From positions 29,151,501-29,215,500 of the forward strand of contig OY754465.1 of the NCBI GenBank assembly GCA_963575645.1: 64,000 bases of DNA, in the 5' to 3' direction. The notes beneath the pieces are model-generated. The model had not been told where the DNA came from. It worked only from the letters and a program-made list of their open reading frames with translations, and searched no databases. The stretch is from Xanthostigma xanthostigma. Taxonomy: Eukaryota > Arthropoda > Insecta > Raphidioptera > Raphidiidae. Of the stretch, positions 13,738 to 28,099 are shown in pieces. The translations under genes were made by a program, and so were the position numbers. Within the stretch, counting starts at the first letter, position 1. Each line of letters starts with the position of its first letter.

Positions 13738-16700
13738 TGCATATTAACCATTATTTAAACGCAAACAAGTAGTTTTTAAATGCTTTACGACAATTAGGTG
13801 CAAATGAGTCTTTATAGGCAAAATTGCTTTATTTCATGAGGGTAAATCTATTTACACTATAACATTCAGGTTTGGATCATTCTCTCATAAGAAAATGCAA
13901 ACTGCATATTAACCATTATTTTAACGCATACAAGCAATTTTTACATGCTTTATGACAATTAGGGGCAAATGAGTCCTTATAGGCAAAATTGCTTTATTTC
14001 ATGAGGGTAAGTCTATTTACACTATAACATTCAGGTTTGGATCATTCTCTCATAAGAAAATGCAAACTGAATATTAACCATTATTTTAACACATACAAGC
14101 AGTTTTTACATGCTTTATGACAATTAGGGGCAAATGAGTCCTTATAGGCAAAATTGCTTTATTTCATAAAGGTAAGTCTATTTACACTATAACATTCAGG
14201 TTTGGATCATTCTCTCATAAGAAAATGCAAACTGCATATTAACCATTATTTAAACGCAAACAAGTAGTTTTTAAATGCTTTACGACAATTAGGTGCAAAT
14301 GAGTCTTTATAGGCAAAATTGCTTTATTTCATGAGGGTAAATCTATTTACACTATAACATTTAGGTTTGGATCATTCTCTCATAAGAAAATGCAAACTGC
14401 ATATTAACCATTATTTTAAAGCATACAAGCAGTTTTTACATGCTTTATGACGATTAGGGGCAAATGAGTCCTTATAGGCAAAATTGCTTTATTTCATGAG
14501 GGTAAGTCTATTTACACTATTACATTCAGGTTTGGATCATTTTTTCATAAGAAAATGCGAACTGCATATTTACTATCATTTTCACGCAGACAAGCAGTTT
14601 TTACATGTTTTACGACAATTAGGTGCAAATAAGTCCTTAAAGGCAAAATTGTTTTATTTCACAAAGGTAAGTCTACTTTCACTATAACATTCAGGTTGGA
14701 TCATTCTCTCATAAAAAAATGCAAACTGAATATTAACCATTATTTTAACGCAGACAAGCAGTTTTTACATGCTTCACGACAATTGCGTGCAAATGAGTCC
14801 TTATAGGTAAAATTGATTTTTTTACAAAGGTAAGTCTTTTAACACTATAACATTCAGGTTTGGATCATTTTCTCAAAAGATAATGCAAATTGATTATTTC
14901 CTATTATTTTCACGCAGACAAGCAGTATTTACATGCTTTATGACAATTAGGTGCAAATATGTCCTTATAGGCAAAATTGCTTTATTTTACAAAGGCAAGT
15001 CTATTTACACTATATATTCAGGTTTGGATCATTCTCTCATAAGAAAATGCAAATTGCACATTAACTATCATTTTAACGCAGACACTCAGTTTTTACATGC
15101 TTTACGACAATTAGGTGCAAATTAGTCCTTAAAGGCAAAATTGTTTTATTTTACAAAGGTTAGTCTACTTTCACTATAACATTCAGGTTTGGATCATTCT
15201 CTCATAAGAAAATGCAAACTGCATATTAACCATTATTTTAACGCAGACAAGCAGTTTTTACATGCAATATTACAATTAGGGGCAAATGAGTCCTTATAGG
15301 CAAAATTGCTTTATTTCATGAAGGTATTAGTATTTACACTATAACATTCAGGTTTGGATCATTCTCTCATAAGAAAATGCAAACTGCATATTAACCATTA
15401 TTTTAACGCAGACAAGCAGTTTTTACATGCTTTACGACAATTAGGTGCAAATGAGTCCTTATAGGCAAAATTGCATTATTTTACAAAGGTAAGTTTATTT
15501 AAACTATAACATTCAGGTTTAGATCATTCTCTCATAAGAAAATGCAAACTGCATATTAACTATTATTTTAACGCATACAAGCAGTTTTTACATGCTTTAT
15601 GACAATTATGTGCAAATGAGTCTTTATAGGCAAAATTGCTTTATTTCATGAGGGTTAATCTATTTACACTATAACCTTCAGGTTTGGATCATTCTTTCAT
15701 AAGAAAATGCAAACTGCATATTAACCATTATTTTAACGCTGACAAGCAGTTTTTACATGCTTTACGACAATTAGGTGCAAATGAGTCCTTACAGGCAAAA
15801 TTGCCTTATTTTACAAAGGTAAGTCTATTTACACTATAACATTCAGGTTTAGGTCATTCTATCATAAGAAAATGCAAACTGCATATTAACCATTATTTTG
15901 ACGCAGACAAGCAGTTTTTACATGCTTCACGACAATTGCGTGCAAATGAGTCCTTATAGGCAAAATTGCTTTATTTTACAAAGGTAAGTCTATTTACACT
16001 ATAACATTTGGTTTAGATCATTTTCTCAAAAGATAATGCAAACTGATCATTTCCTATTATTTTCACGCAGACAAGAAGTATTTACATGCTTTATGACAAT
16101 TAGGTGCAAATGTGTCCTTATAGGCAAAATTGCTTTATTTTATGAAGGTAAGTCTACTTACACTATAACATTCAGGTTTAGATCATTCTCTCATAAGAAA
16201 ATGCAAACTGCATATTAACCATTATTTTGACGCAGACAAGCAGTTTTTACATGCTTCACGACAATTGCGTGCAAATGAGTCCTAATAGGCAGAATTGCTT
16301 TATTTCACAAAGGTAAGTCTATTTACACTATAACTCTCAGGTTTGGATCATTCTCTCAAAAGATAATGCAAACTGATCATTTCCTATTATTTTCACGCAT
16401 ACAAGCAGTATTTACATGCTTTATGACAATTAGGTGCAAATGAGTCCTTATAGGCAAAATTGCTTTATTTCATAAAGGTAAGTCTACTTACACTATAACA
16501 TTCAGGTTTGGATCATTCTCTCATTAGAAAATGAAAACTGCATATTTACTATCATTTTTACGCAGACAAGTAGTTTTTACAAGCTTCACGACAATTAGGT
16601 GCAAATGAGTCCTTAGAGGCAAAATTGCTTTATTTTACAAAGGCAAGTCTATTTACACTATAACATTCAGGTTTGGATATTCTCTCATAAGAAAATGCAA

Positions 16701-19700
16701 ACTGCACATTTACTATCATTTTAACGCAGACAAGCAGTTTTTACATGCTTTACGACAATTAGGTGCAAATTAGTCCTTATAGGCAAAATTGCTTTATTTC
16801 ATGAAGGTAAGTCTATTTACACTATAACATTCAATTTGGATTATTTTCTCATAAGAAAATGCAAACTGCATATTAACCATTATTTTAACACAGACAAGCA
16901 GTTTTTACATGCTTTACGACAATTAGGTGCTAATGAGTCCTTATAGGCAAAATTGCTTTATTTCACAAAGGTAAGTTTACTTACACTATAACATTCAGGT
17001 TTAGATCATTCTCTCATAAGAAAATGCAAACTGCATATTAACTATTATTTTAACGCATACAAGCAGTTTTTACATGCTTTATGACAATTAGGGGCAAATG
17101 AGTCCTTATAGGCAAAATTGCTTTATTTCATGAAGGTAAGTCTATTTACACTATAGCATTCAGGTTTGGATCATTCTCTCATAAGAAAATGCAAACTGCA
17201 TATTAACCATTATTTTAACGCAGAAAAGCAGTTTTTACATGGTTTACAACAATTAGGTGCAAATAAGTCCTTAAAGGCAAAATTGTTTTATTTTACAAAG
17301 GTAAGTCTACTTTCACTATAACATTCAGGTTTGGATCATTCTCTCATAAGAAAATGCAAACTGCATATTAACCATTATTTTAACGCAGACAAGCAGTTTT
17401 TACATGCTTTACGACAATTAGGTGCAAATGAGTCCTTATAGGCAAAATTGCTTTATTTCACAAAGGTAAGTTTACTTACACTATAACATTCAGGTTTGGA
17501 TCAATCTCTCATAAGAAAATGCAAGCTGCATGTTAACTATTATTTTAACGCATTCAAGCAGTCTTTACATGCTTTATGACAATTAGGTGCAAATGTGTCC
17601 TTATAGGTAAATTGCTTAATTTTACAAAGGCAAGTTTATTTACACTATATATTCAGGTTTGGATCATTCTCTCTTAAGAAAATGCAAACTGCACATTTAC
17701 TATCATTTTAACGCAATCAGTTTTTACATGCTTTACGACAATTAGGTGCAAATTAGTCCTTATAGGCAAAATTGCTTTATTTCATGAAGGTAAGTCTATT
17801 TACACTATAACATTCAGGTTTAGATCATTCTCTCATAAGAAAATGCAAACTGCATATTAACTATTATTTTAACGCATACAAGCAGTTTTTACATGCTTTA
17901 TGACAATTAGGGGCAAATGAGTCCTTATAGGCAAAATTGCTTTATTTCATGAAGGTAAGTCTATTTACACTATAACATTCAGGTTTGGATTATTTTCTCA
18001 TAAGAAAATGCAAACTGCATATTAACCATTATTTTAACGCAGAAAAGCAGTTTTTACATGGTTTACAACAATTAGGTGCAAATAAGTCCTTAAAGGCAAA
18101 ATTGTTTTGTTTTACAAAGGTAAGTCTACTTTCACTATAACATTCAGGTTTGGATCATTCTCTCATAAGAAAATGCAAACTGCATATTAACCATTATTTT
18201 AACGCAGACAAGCAGTTTTTACATGCTTTACGACAATTAGGTGCAAATAAGTCCTTAAAGGCAAAATTGCTTTATTTTACAAAGGTAAGTTTACTTAAAC
18301 GGTAACATTCAGGTTTAGATCATTCTCTCATAAGAAAATGCAAACTGCATATTTACTATCATTTTAACGCATACAAGCAGTTTTTACATGCTTTATGACA
18401 ATTAGGTGCAAATGAGTCTTTATAGGCAAAATTGCTTTATTTCATGAGGGTAAGTCTATTTACACTATAACATTCAGGTTTGGATCATTCTCTCATAAGA
18501 AAATGCAAACTGCATATTAACCATTATTTTAACGCTGACAAGCAGTTTTTACATGCTTTACGACAATTAGGTGCAAATGAGTCCTTAAAGGCAAAATTGC
18601 TTTATTTTATGAGGGTAAGTCTATTTACACTATACAATTCAGGTTTGGATCATTCTCTCATAAGAAAATGCAAACTGCATATTTACTATCATTTTCACGC
18701 AGACAAGCAGTTTTCACATGTTTTACGACAATTAGGTGGAAATAAGTCCTTAAAGGCAAAATTGTTTTATTTCACAAAGGTAAGTCTACTTTCACTATAA
18801 CATTCAGGTTTGGATCATTCTCTCATAAGAAAATGCAAACTGCATATTAACCATTATTTTAACGCAGACAAGCAGTTTTTGTATGCTTCACGACAATTGC
18901 GTGCAAATGAGTCCTTATAGGCAAAATTGCTTTATTTTACAAAGGTAAGTCTATTTACACTATAACATTCAGGTTTGGATCATTCTCTCATAAGAAAATG
19001 CAAACTGCATATTAACCATTATTTTAACGCATACAAGCAGTTTTTACATGCTTTATGACAATTAGGGGCAAATGAGTCCTTATAGGCAAAATTGCTTTAT
19101 TTCATAAAGGTAAGTCTATTTACACTATAACATTCAGGTTTGGATCATTCTCTCATAAGAAAATGCAAACTGCATATTAACCATTATTTAAACGCAAACA
19201 AGTAGCTTTTAAATGCTTTACGACAATTAGGTGCAAATGAGTCTTTATAGGCAAAATTGCTTTATTTCAGGAGGGTAAATCTATTTACACTATAACATTC
19301 AGGTTGGGATCATTCTCTCATAAGAAAATGCAAACTGAATATTAACCATTTTTTTAACGCATACAAGCAATTTTTACATGCTTTATGACAATTAGGGGCA
19401 AATGAGTCCTTATAGGCAAAATTGCTTTATTTCATGAGGGTAAGTCTATTTACACTATAACATTCAGGTTTGGATCATTCTCTCATAGGAAAATGCAAAC
19501 TGCATATTTACTATCATTTTAACGCATACAAGCAGTTTTTACATGCTTTATGACAATTAGGTGCAAATGAGTCTTTATATGCAAAATTGCTTTATTTCAT
19601 GAGGGTAAGTCTATTTACACTATAACATTCAGGTTTGGATCATTCTCTCATAAGAAAATGCAAACTGCATATTAACCATTATTTTAACGCATACAAGCAG

Positions 19701-22408
19701 TTTTTACATGCTATATGACAATTAGGGGCAAATGAGTCCTTATAGGCAAAATTGCTTTATTTCATGAAGGTAGTCTATTTACACTATAACATTCAGGTTG
19801 GATCATTCTCTCATAAGAAAATGCAAATTGCACATTAACTATCATTTTAACGCAGACACTCAGTTTTTACATGCTTTACGACAATAAGGTGCAAATTAGT
19901 CCTTAAAGGCAAAATTGTTTTATTTTACAAAGGTTAGTCTACTTTCACTATAACATTCAGGTTTGGATCATTCTCTCATAAGAAAATGCAAACTGCATAT
20001 TAACCATTATTTTAACTCAGACAAGCAGTTTTTACATGCATTATGACAATTAGGGGCAAATGAGTCCTTATAGGCAAAATTGCTTTATTTCATGAAGGTA
20101 TTACTATTTACACTATAACATTCAGGTTTGGATCATTCTCTCATAAGAAAATGCAAACTGCATATTAACCATTATTTTAACACAGACAAGCAGTTTTTAC
20201 ATGCTTTACGACAATTAGGTGCAAATGAGTCCTTATAGGCAAAATTGCATTATTTTACAAAGGTAAGTTTACTTAAACTATAACATTCAGGTTTAGATCA
20301 TTCTCTCATAAGAAAATGCAAACTGCATATTAACTATTATTTTAACGCATACAAGCAGTTTTTACATGCTTCACGACAATTGCGTGCAAATGAGTCCTTA
20401 TAGGCAAAATTGCTTTATTTTACAAAGGTAAGTCTAATTACCTTATAACATTCAGGTTTAGATCATTTTCTCAACAGATAATGCAAACTGATCATTTCCT
20501 ATTATTTTCACGCAGACAAGAAGTATTTACATGCTTTATGACAATTAGGTGCAAATGTGTCCTTATAGGCAAAATTGCTTTATTTTATGAAGGTAAGTCT
20601 ACTTACACTATAACATTCAGGTTTAGATCATTCTCTCATAAGAAAATGCAAACTGCATATTAACCATTATTTTGACGCAGACAAGCAGTTTTTACAGGCT
20701 TCACGACAATTGCGTGCAAATGAGTCCTAATAGGCAGAATTGCTTTATTTCACAAAGGTAAGTCTATTTACACTATAACATTCAGGTTTGGATCATTCTC
20801 TCAAAAGATAATGCAAACTGATCATTTCCTATTATTTTCACGCAGACAAGCAGTATTTACATGCTTTATGACAATTAGGTGCAAATGAGTCCTTATAGGC
20901 AAAATTGCTTTATTTCATAAAGGTAAGTCTACTTACACTATAACATTCAGGTTTGGATCATTCTCTCATTAGAAAATGAAAACTGCATATTTACTATCAT
21001 TTTTACGCAGACAAGTAGTTTTTACAAGCTTCACGACAATTAGGTGCAAATGAGTCCTTAGAGGCAAAATTGCTTTATTTTACAAAGGCAAGTCTATTTA
21101 CACTATAACATTCAGGTTTGGATATTCTCTCATAAGAAAATGCAAACTGCACATTTACTATCATTTTAACGCAGACAAGCAGTTTTTACATGCTTTACGA
21201 CAATTAGGTGCAAATTAGTCCTTATAGGCAAAATTGCTTTATTTCATGAAGGTAAGTCTATTTACACTATAACATTCAGGTTTGGATCATTTTCTCATAA
21301 GAAAATGCAAACTGCATATTAACCATTATTTTAAAGCATACAAGCAGTTTTTACATGCTTTATGACAATTAGGGGCAAATGAGTCCTTATAGGCAAAATT
21401 GCTTTATTTCATGAAATTAAGTCTATTTACACTATAACATTCAGGTTTGGATTATTTTCTCATATGAAAATGCAAACTGCATATTAACCATTATTTTAAC
21501 GCAGAAAAGCAGTTTTTACATGGTTTACAACAATTAGGTGCAAATAAGTCCTTAAAGGCAAAATTGTTTTATTTTACAAAGGTAAGTCTACTTTCACTAT
21601 AACATTCAGGTTTGGATCATTCTCTCATAAGAAAATGCAAACTGCATATTAACCATTATTTTAACGCAGACAAGCAGTTTTTACATGCTTTACGACAATT
21701 AGGTGCAAATAAGTCCTTAAAGGCAAAATTGCTTTATTTTACAAAGGTAAGTTTACTTAAACTGTAACATTCAGGTTTAGATCATTCTCTCATAAGAAAA
21801 TGCAAACTGCATATTACCTATTATTTTAACGCATACAAGCAGTTTTTACATGCTTTATGACAATTAGGTGTAAATGAGTCTTTATAGGCAAAATTGCTTT
21901 ATTTCATGAGGGTAAGTCTATTTACACTATAACATTCAGGTTTGGATCATTTTCTCATAAGAAAATGCAAACTGCATATTTACTATCATTTTAACGCATA
22001 CAAGCAGTTTTTACATGCTTTATGACAATTAGGTGCAAATGAGTCTTTATAGGCAAAATTGCTTTATTTCATGAGGGTAAGTCTATTTACACTATATAAT
22101 TTCAGGTTTGGATCATTCTCTCATAAGAAAATGCAAACTGCATATTAACCATTATTTTAACGCTGACAAGCAGTTTGACATCCTTTACGACAATTAGGTG
22201 CAAATGATTCCTTATAGGCAAAATTGCTTTATTTTACAAAGGTAAGTCTATTTTCACTATAACATTCAGGTTTGGATCATTCTCTCATAAGAAAATGCAA
22301 ACTGCATATTAACCATTATTTTAACGCATACAAGCAGTTTTTACATGCTTTATGACAATTAGGGTCAAATGAGTCCTTATAGGCAAAATTCCTTTATTTC
22401 ATGAAGGT
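13019..22408 (+). repeat. Super-HOR copy 2 (9,390 bp)
   Basis: It begins at an AAGTC box and ends before the matching box at 22409, 9,390 bp later. The first 2.3 kb matches 1-2.3 kb (offset 13,018) and 22.4-24.7 kb (offset 9,390). The middle matches copy 3 with an offset of 9,061 because copy 3 lacks two monomers there. It lacks the two monomers that include CAGTTTGACATGCATTACG near 18.45 kb, which copies 1 and 3 have. Confidence 0.85.
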
Positions 22409-25400
22409 AAGTCTATTTACACTATAACATTCAGGTTTGGATCATTCTCTCATAAGAAAATGCAAACTGCATTTTAACCATTATTTTAACGCTGACAAGC
22501 AGTTTTAACATGCTTTACGACAATTAGGTGCAAATGAGTCCTTATACGCAAAATTGCTTTATTTTATGAGGGTAAGTCTATTTACACTATACAATTCAGG
22601 TTTGGATCATTCTCTCATAAGAAAATGCAAACTGCATATTTACTATCATTTTCACGCAGACAAGCAGTTTTCACATGTTTTACGACAATTAGGTGGAAAT
22701 AAGTCCTTAAAGGCAAAATTGTTTTATTTCACAAAGGTAAGTCTACTTTCACTATAACATTCAGGTTTGGATCATTCTCTCATAAGAAAATGCAAACTGC
22801 ATATTAACCATTATTTTAACGCAGACAAGCAGTTTTTGTATGCTTCACGACAATTGCGTGCAAATGAGTCCTTATAGGCAAAATTGCTTTATTTTACAAA
22901 GGTAAGTCTATTTACACTATAACATTCAGGTTTGGATCATTCTCTCATAAGAAAATGCAAACTGAATATTAACCATTATTTTAACGCATACAAGCAGTTT
23001 TTACATGCTTTATGACAATTAGGGGCAAATGAGTCCTTATAGTTAAAATTGCTTTATTTCATAAAGGTAAGTCTATTTACACTATAACATTCAGGTTTGG
23101 ATCATTCTCTCATAAGAAAATGCAAACTGCATATTAACCATTATTTAAACGCAAACAAGTAGTTTTTAAATGCTTTACGACAATTAGGTGCAAATGAGTC
23201 TTTATAGGCAAAATTGCTTTATTTCATGAGGGTAAATCTATTTACACTATAACATTCAGGTTTGGATCATTCTCTCATAAGAAAATGCAAACTGCATATT
23301 AACCATTATTTTAACGCATACAAGCAATTTTTACATGCTTTATGACAATTAGGGGCAAATGAGTCCTTATAGGCAAAATTGCTTTATTTCATGAGGGTAA
23401 GTCTATTTACACTATAACATTCAGGTTTGGATCATTCTCTCATAAGAAAATGCAAACTGAATATTAACCATTATTTTAACACATACAAGCAGTTTTTACA
23501 TGCTTTATGACAATTAGGGGCAAATGAGTCCTTATAGGCAAAATTGCTTTATTTCATAAAGGTAAGTCTATTTACACTATAACATTCAGGTTTGGATCAT
23601 TCTCTCATAAGAAAATGCAAACTGCATATTAACCATTATTTAAACGCAAACAAGTAGTTTTTAAATGCTTTACGACAATTAGGTGCAAATGAGTCTTTAT
23701 AGGCAAAATTGCTTTATTTCATGAGGGTAAATCTATTTACACTATAACATTCAGGTTTGGATCATTCTCTCATAAGAAAATGCAAACTGCATATTAACCA
23801 TTATTTTAAAGCATACAAGCAGTTTTTACATGCTTTATGACGATTAGGGGCAAATGAGTACTTATAGGCAAAATTGCTTTATTTCATGAGGGTAAGTCTA
23901 TTTACACTATTACATTCAGGTTTGGATCATTCTCTCATAAGAAAATGCGAACTGCATATTTACTATCATTTTCACGCAGACAAGCAGTTTTTACATGTTT
24001 TACGACAATTAGGTGCAAATAAGTCCTTAAAGGCAAAATTGTTTTATTTCACAAAGGTAAGTCTACTTTCACTATAACATTCAGGTTGGATCATTCTCTC
24101 ATAAAAAAATGCAAACTGAATATTAACCATTATTTTAACGCAGACAAGCAGTTTTTACATGCTTCACGACAATTGCGTGCAAATGAGTCCTTATAGGTAA
24201 AATTGCTTTTTTTACAAAGGTAAGTCTTTTAACACTATAACATTCAGGTTTGGATCATTTTCTCAAAAGATAATGCAAATTGATTATTTCCTATTATTTT
24301 CACGCAGACAAGCAGTATTTACATGCTTTATGACAATTAGGTGCAAATATGTCCTTATAGGCAAAATTACTTTATTTTACAAAGGCAAGTCTATTTACAC
24401 TATATATTCAGGTTTGGATCATTCTCTCATAAGAAAATGCAAATTGCACATTAACTATCATTTTAACGCAGACACTCAGTTTTTACATGCTTTACGACAA
24501 TTAGGTGCAAATTAGTCCTTAAAGGCAAAATTGTTTTATTTTACAAAGGTTAGTCTACTTTCACTATAACATTCAGGTTTGGATCATTCTCTCATAAGAA
24601 AATGCAAACTGCATATTAACCATTATTTTAACGCAGACAAGCAGTTTTTACATGCAATATTACAATTAGGGGCAAATGAGTCCTTATAGGCAAAATTGCT
24701 TTATTTCATGAAGGTATTAGTATTTACACTATAACATTCAGGTTTGGATCATTCTCTCATAAGAAAATGCAAACTGCATATTAACCATTATTTTAACGCT
24801 GACAAGCAGTTTTTACATGCTTTACGACAATTAGGTGCAAATGAGTCCTTACAGGCAAAATTGCTTTATTTTACAAAGGTAAGTCTATTTACACTATAAC
24901 ATTCAGGTTTAGGTCATTCTATCATAAGAAAATGCAAACTGCATATTAACCATTATTTTGACGCAGACAAGCAGTTTTTACATGCTTCACGACAATTGCG
25001 TGCAAATGAGTCCTTATAGGCAAAATTGCTTTATTTTACAAAGGTAAGTCTATTTACACTATAACATTCAGGTTTAGATCATTTTCTCAAAAGATAATGC
25101 AAACTGATCATTTCCTATTATTTTCACGCAGACAAGAAGTATTTACATGCTTTATGACAATTAGGTGCAAATGTGTCCTTATAGGCAAAATTGCTTTATT
25201 TTATGAAGGTAAGTCTACTTACACTATAACATTCAGGTTTAGATCATTCTCTCATAAGAAAATGCAAACTGCATATTAACCATTATTTTGACGCAGACAA
25301 GCAGTTTTTACATGCTTCACGACAATTGCGTGCAAATGAGTCCTAATAGGCAGAATTGCTTTATTTCACAAAGGTAAGTCTATTTACACTATAACTCTCA

Positions 25401-27567
25401 GGTTTGGATCATTCTCTCAAAAGATAATGCAAACTGATCATTTCCTATTATTTTCACGCAGACAAGCAGTATTTACATGCTTTATGACAATTAGGTGCAA
25501 ATGAGTCCTTATAGGCAAAATTGCTTTATTTCATAAAGGTAAGTCTACTTACACTATAACATTCAGGTTTGGATCATTCTCTCATTAGAAAATGAAAACT
25601 GCATATTTACTATCATTTTTACGCAGACAAGTAGTTTTTACAAGCTTCACGACAATTAGGTGCAAATGAGTCCTTAGAGGCAAAATTGCTTTATTTTACA
25701 AAGGCAAGTCTATTTACACTATAACATTCAGGTTTGGATATTCTCTCATAAGAAAATGCAAACTGCACATTTACTATCATTTTAACGCAGACAAGCAGTT
25801 TTTACATGCTTTACGACAATTAGGTGCAAATTAGTCCTTATAGGCAAAATTGCTTTATTTCATGAAGGTAAGTCTATTTACACTATAACATTCAATTTGG
25901 ATTATTTTCTCATAAGAAAATGCAAACTGCATATTAACCATTATTTTAACGCAGACAAGCAGTTTTTACATGCTTTACGACAATTAGGTGCTAATGAGTC
26001 CTTATAGGCAAAATTGCTTTATTTCACAAAGGTAAGTTTACTTACACTATAACATTCAGGTTTAGATCATTCTCTCATAAGAAAATGCAAACTGCATATT
26101 AACTATTATTTTAACGCATACAAGCAGTTTTTACATGCTTTATGACAATTAGGGGCAAATGAGTCCTTATAGGCAAAATTGCTTTATTTCATGAAGGTAA
26201 GTCTATTTACACTATAGCATTCAGGTTTGGATCATTCTCTCATAAGAAAATGCTAACTGCATATTAACCATTATTTTAACGCAGACAAGCAGTTTTTACA
26301 TGCTTTACGACAATTAGGTGCAAATGAGTCCTTATAGGCAAAATTGCTTTATTTTACAAAGGTAAGTTTACTTACACTATAACATTCAGGTTTGGATCAA
26401 TCTCTCATAAGAAAATGCAAGCTGCATATTAACTATTATTTTAACGCATACAAGCAGTCTTTACATGCTTTATGACAATTAGGTGCAAATGTGTCCTTAT
26501 AGGTAAATTGCTTAATTTTACAAAGGCAAGTTTATTTACACTATATATTCAGGTTTGGATCATTCTCTCTTAAGAAAATGCAAACTGCACATTTACTATC
26601 ATTTTAACGCAATCAGTTTTTACATGCTTTACGACAATTAGGTGCAAATTAGTCCTTATAGGCAAAATTGCTTTATTTCATGAAGGTAAGTCTATTTACA
26701 CTATAACATTCAGGTTTGGATCATTTTCTCATAAGAAAATGCAAACTGCATATTAACCATTATTTTAAAGCATACAAGCAGTTTTTACATGCTTTATGAC
26801 AATTAGGGGCAAATGAGTCCTTATAGGCAAAATTGCTTTATTTCATGAAGGTAAGTCTATTTACACTATAACATTCAGGTTTGGATTATTTTCTCATAAG
26901 AAAATGCAAACTGCATATTAACCATTATTTTAACGCAGAAAAGCAGTTTTTACATGGTTTACAACAATTAGGTGCAAATAAGTCCTTAAAGGCAAAATTG
27001 TTTTGTTTTACAAAGGTAAGTCTACTTTCACTATAACATTCAGGTTTGGATCATTCTCTCATAAGAAAATGCAAACTGCATATTAACCATTATTTTAACG
27101 CAGACAAGCAGTTTTTACATGCTTTACGACAATTAGGTGCAAATAAGTCCTTAAAGGCAAAATTGCTTTATTTTACAAAGGTAAGTTTACTTAAACGGTA
27201 ACATTCAGGTTTAGATCATTCTCTCATAAGAAAATGCAAACTGCATATTAACTATTATTTTAACGCATACAAGCAGTTTTTACATGCTTTATGACAATTA
27301 GGTGTAAATGAGTCTTTATAGGCAAAATTGCTTTATTTCATGAGGGTAAGTCTATTTACACTACAACATTCAGGTTTGGATCATTCTCTCATAAGAAAAT
27401 GCAAACTGCATATTTACTATCATTTTAACGCATACAAGCAGTTTTTACATGCTTTATGACAATTAGGTGCAAATGAGTCTTTATAGGCAAAATTGCTTTA
27501 TTTCATGAGGGTAAGTCTATTTACACTATAACATTCAGGTTTGGATCATTCTCTCATAAGAAAATGC

Positions 27568-27571
27568 AAAC
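27568..27571. repeat. Left target-site duplication AAAC
   Basis: AAAC precedes the 5' LTR TG and is repeated at 33027-33030 after the 3' LTR CA. Removing the element and one copy restores ATGCAAACTGCATATTAACC, an ordinary monomer sequence. Confidence 0.93.
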
Positions 27572-27622
27572 TGATGCGTTCTGCAAAATATTTTTATTTT
27601 TTTATTATTTGTTTCGCCTGTT

Positions 27623-27664
27623 TGTAGGCAAATGCAGATCCCCACAGTAATGTGTTTGCCTACA
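27623..27664 (+). other. LTR hairpin 1 (10-bp perfect inverted repeat)
   Basis: TGTAGGCAAA at 27623-27632 is the exact reverse complement of TTTGCCTACA at 27655-27664. In RNA the stem can grow by four more pairs, two of them G-U, leaving a loop of about 14 nt. The 3' LTR holds the same structure at 32552-32593. The role is unknown. Confidence 0.8.
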
Positions 27665-27725
27665 TCCAGGATATTTTATTATTGGAATTAAATGTAAATG
27701 CTTACATAATTCTTTACATTTTGAT

Positions 27726-27731
27726 AATAAA
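27726..27731 (+). promoter_or_regulatory. AATAAA polyadenylation signal candidate, 5' LTR
   Basis: AATAAA lies 155 bp into the LTR and 11 bp before the second inverted repeat. The identical copy in the 3' LTR is the one expected to serve transcript ends. Which bases are used is not visible from sequence. Confidence 0.5.
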
Positions 27732-27741
27732 ATTGAAGGAT

Positions 27742-27775
27742 ACGCTAAGGTCGCCGGACTGGCATTCCTTAGCGT
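27742..27775 (+). other. LTR hairpin 2 (9-bp perfect inverted repeat)
   Basis: ACGCTAAGG at 27742-27750 pairs with CCTTAGCGT at 27767-27775. The 16-nt loop itself contains GCC...GGC, allowing a small inner stem. It lies just downstream of AATAAA, so a role in 3'-end formation or RNA structure is conceivable. The 3' LTR copy is 32671-32704. Confidence 0.8.
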
Positions 27776-28062
27776 GAATAATTATTTCGATGGTCAGAAG
27801 TTCGCGATCCTTGCTTGCTCCTACACAACTTCAACAATCCGTCCGATTCTATTTATTTTCTCCTTTGTTTTAAATTAGAATCATTGTTGTATTTTTCATT
27901 TGATTTTTGTTAATCTTTAATATCGCATTTTTTGTAAAGTTGTTTAGTTTATAATTACCAAAGAAGTATTTTTTTTTATTCTTTTTTATTGCAAATATAT
28001 CATTATTTTTTATTGTGTTAAATTGTGTTTTTTTTTTTTAATTATTTTTTTTTGATCTACGG

Positions 28063-28094
28063 GGCGTTTATTAATTTTCTTTTTTCTAAACGCC
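28063..28094 (+). other. LTR hairpin 3 at the LTR 3' edge (8-bp inverted repeat)
   Basis: GGCGTTTA at 28063-28070 pairs with TAAACGCC at 28087-28094, with a pyrimidine-rich 16-nt loop. The structure ends 3 bp before the LTR terminus and 6 bp before the primer binding site, so it could affect initiation of reverse transcription or recognition of the LTR end. The 3' LTR copy is 32992-33023. Confidence 0.75.
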
Positions 28095-28099
28095 ACAAA

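Larger units (their letters stand above)
1..27571 (+). repeat. 165-bp satellite array, left part
   Basis: Head-to-tail monomers of 165 bp fill this whole stretch. Successive AAGTCTATTT boxes begin at 1, 166, 331, 496 and 661. The consensus I counted has 53 G+C in 165 bases (32%). Each monomer contains AAGGTAAGTC at its junction, then TTCAGGTTTGGATCATT, ATGCAAACTGCAT, ACGCAGACAAGCAG, ACGACAATTAGG and GGCAAAATTGC. Monomer variants are recognisable, for example one with TGATCATTTCC, one with ACATGTTTTACG plus TCCTTAAAGG, and one with CAATTGCGTGC, and their order defines the higher-order repeats listed separately. A length of 165 bp is in the range usual for centromeric satellites, but centromere function is inference. 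No unique sequence and no gene is seen here. Confidence 0.97.
27572..28097 (+). repeat. 5' LTR (526 bp)
   Basis: It starts TGATGCGTTC and ends AACGCCACA. Its edges are fixed by where the two LTR copies stop matching. It is AT-rich with long T runs near the 3' part. It holds an AATAAA at 27726-27731 and three perfect inverted repeats listed separately. I could not identify a convincing TATA box or transcription start, so U3, R and U5 limits are not assigned. Confidence 0.95.

Noticed and set aside
27572..28097. TATA box in the LTR
   Set aside because: Several TATA-like strings exist in this AT-rich sequence, but none is at a position I can tie to a start site.
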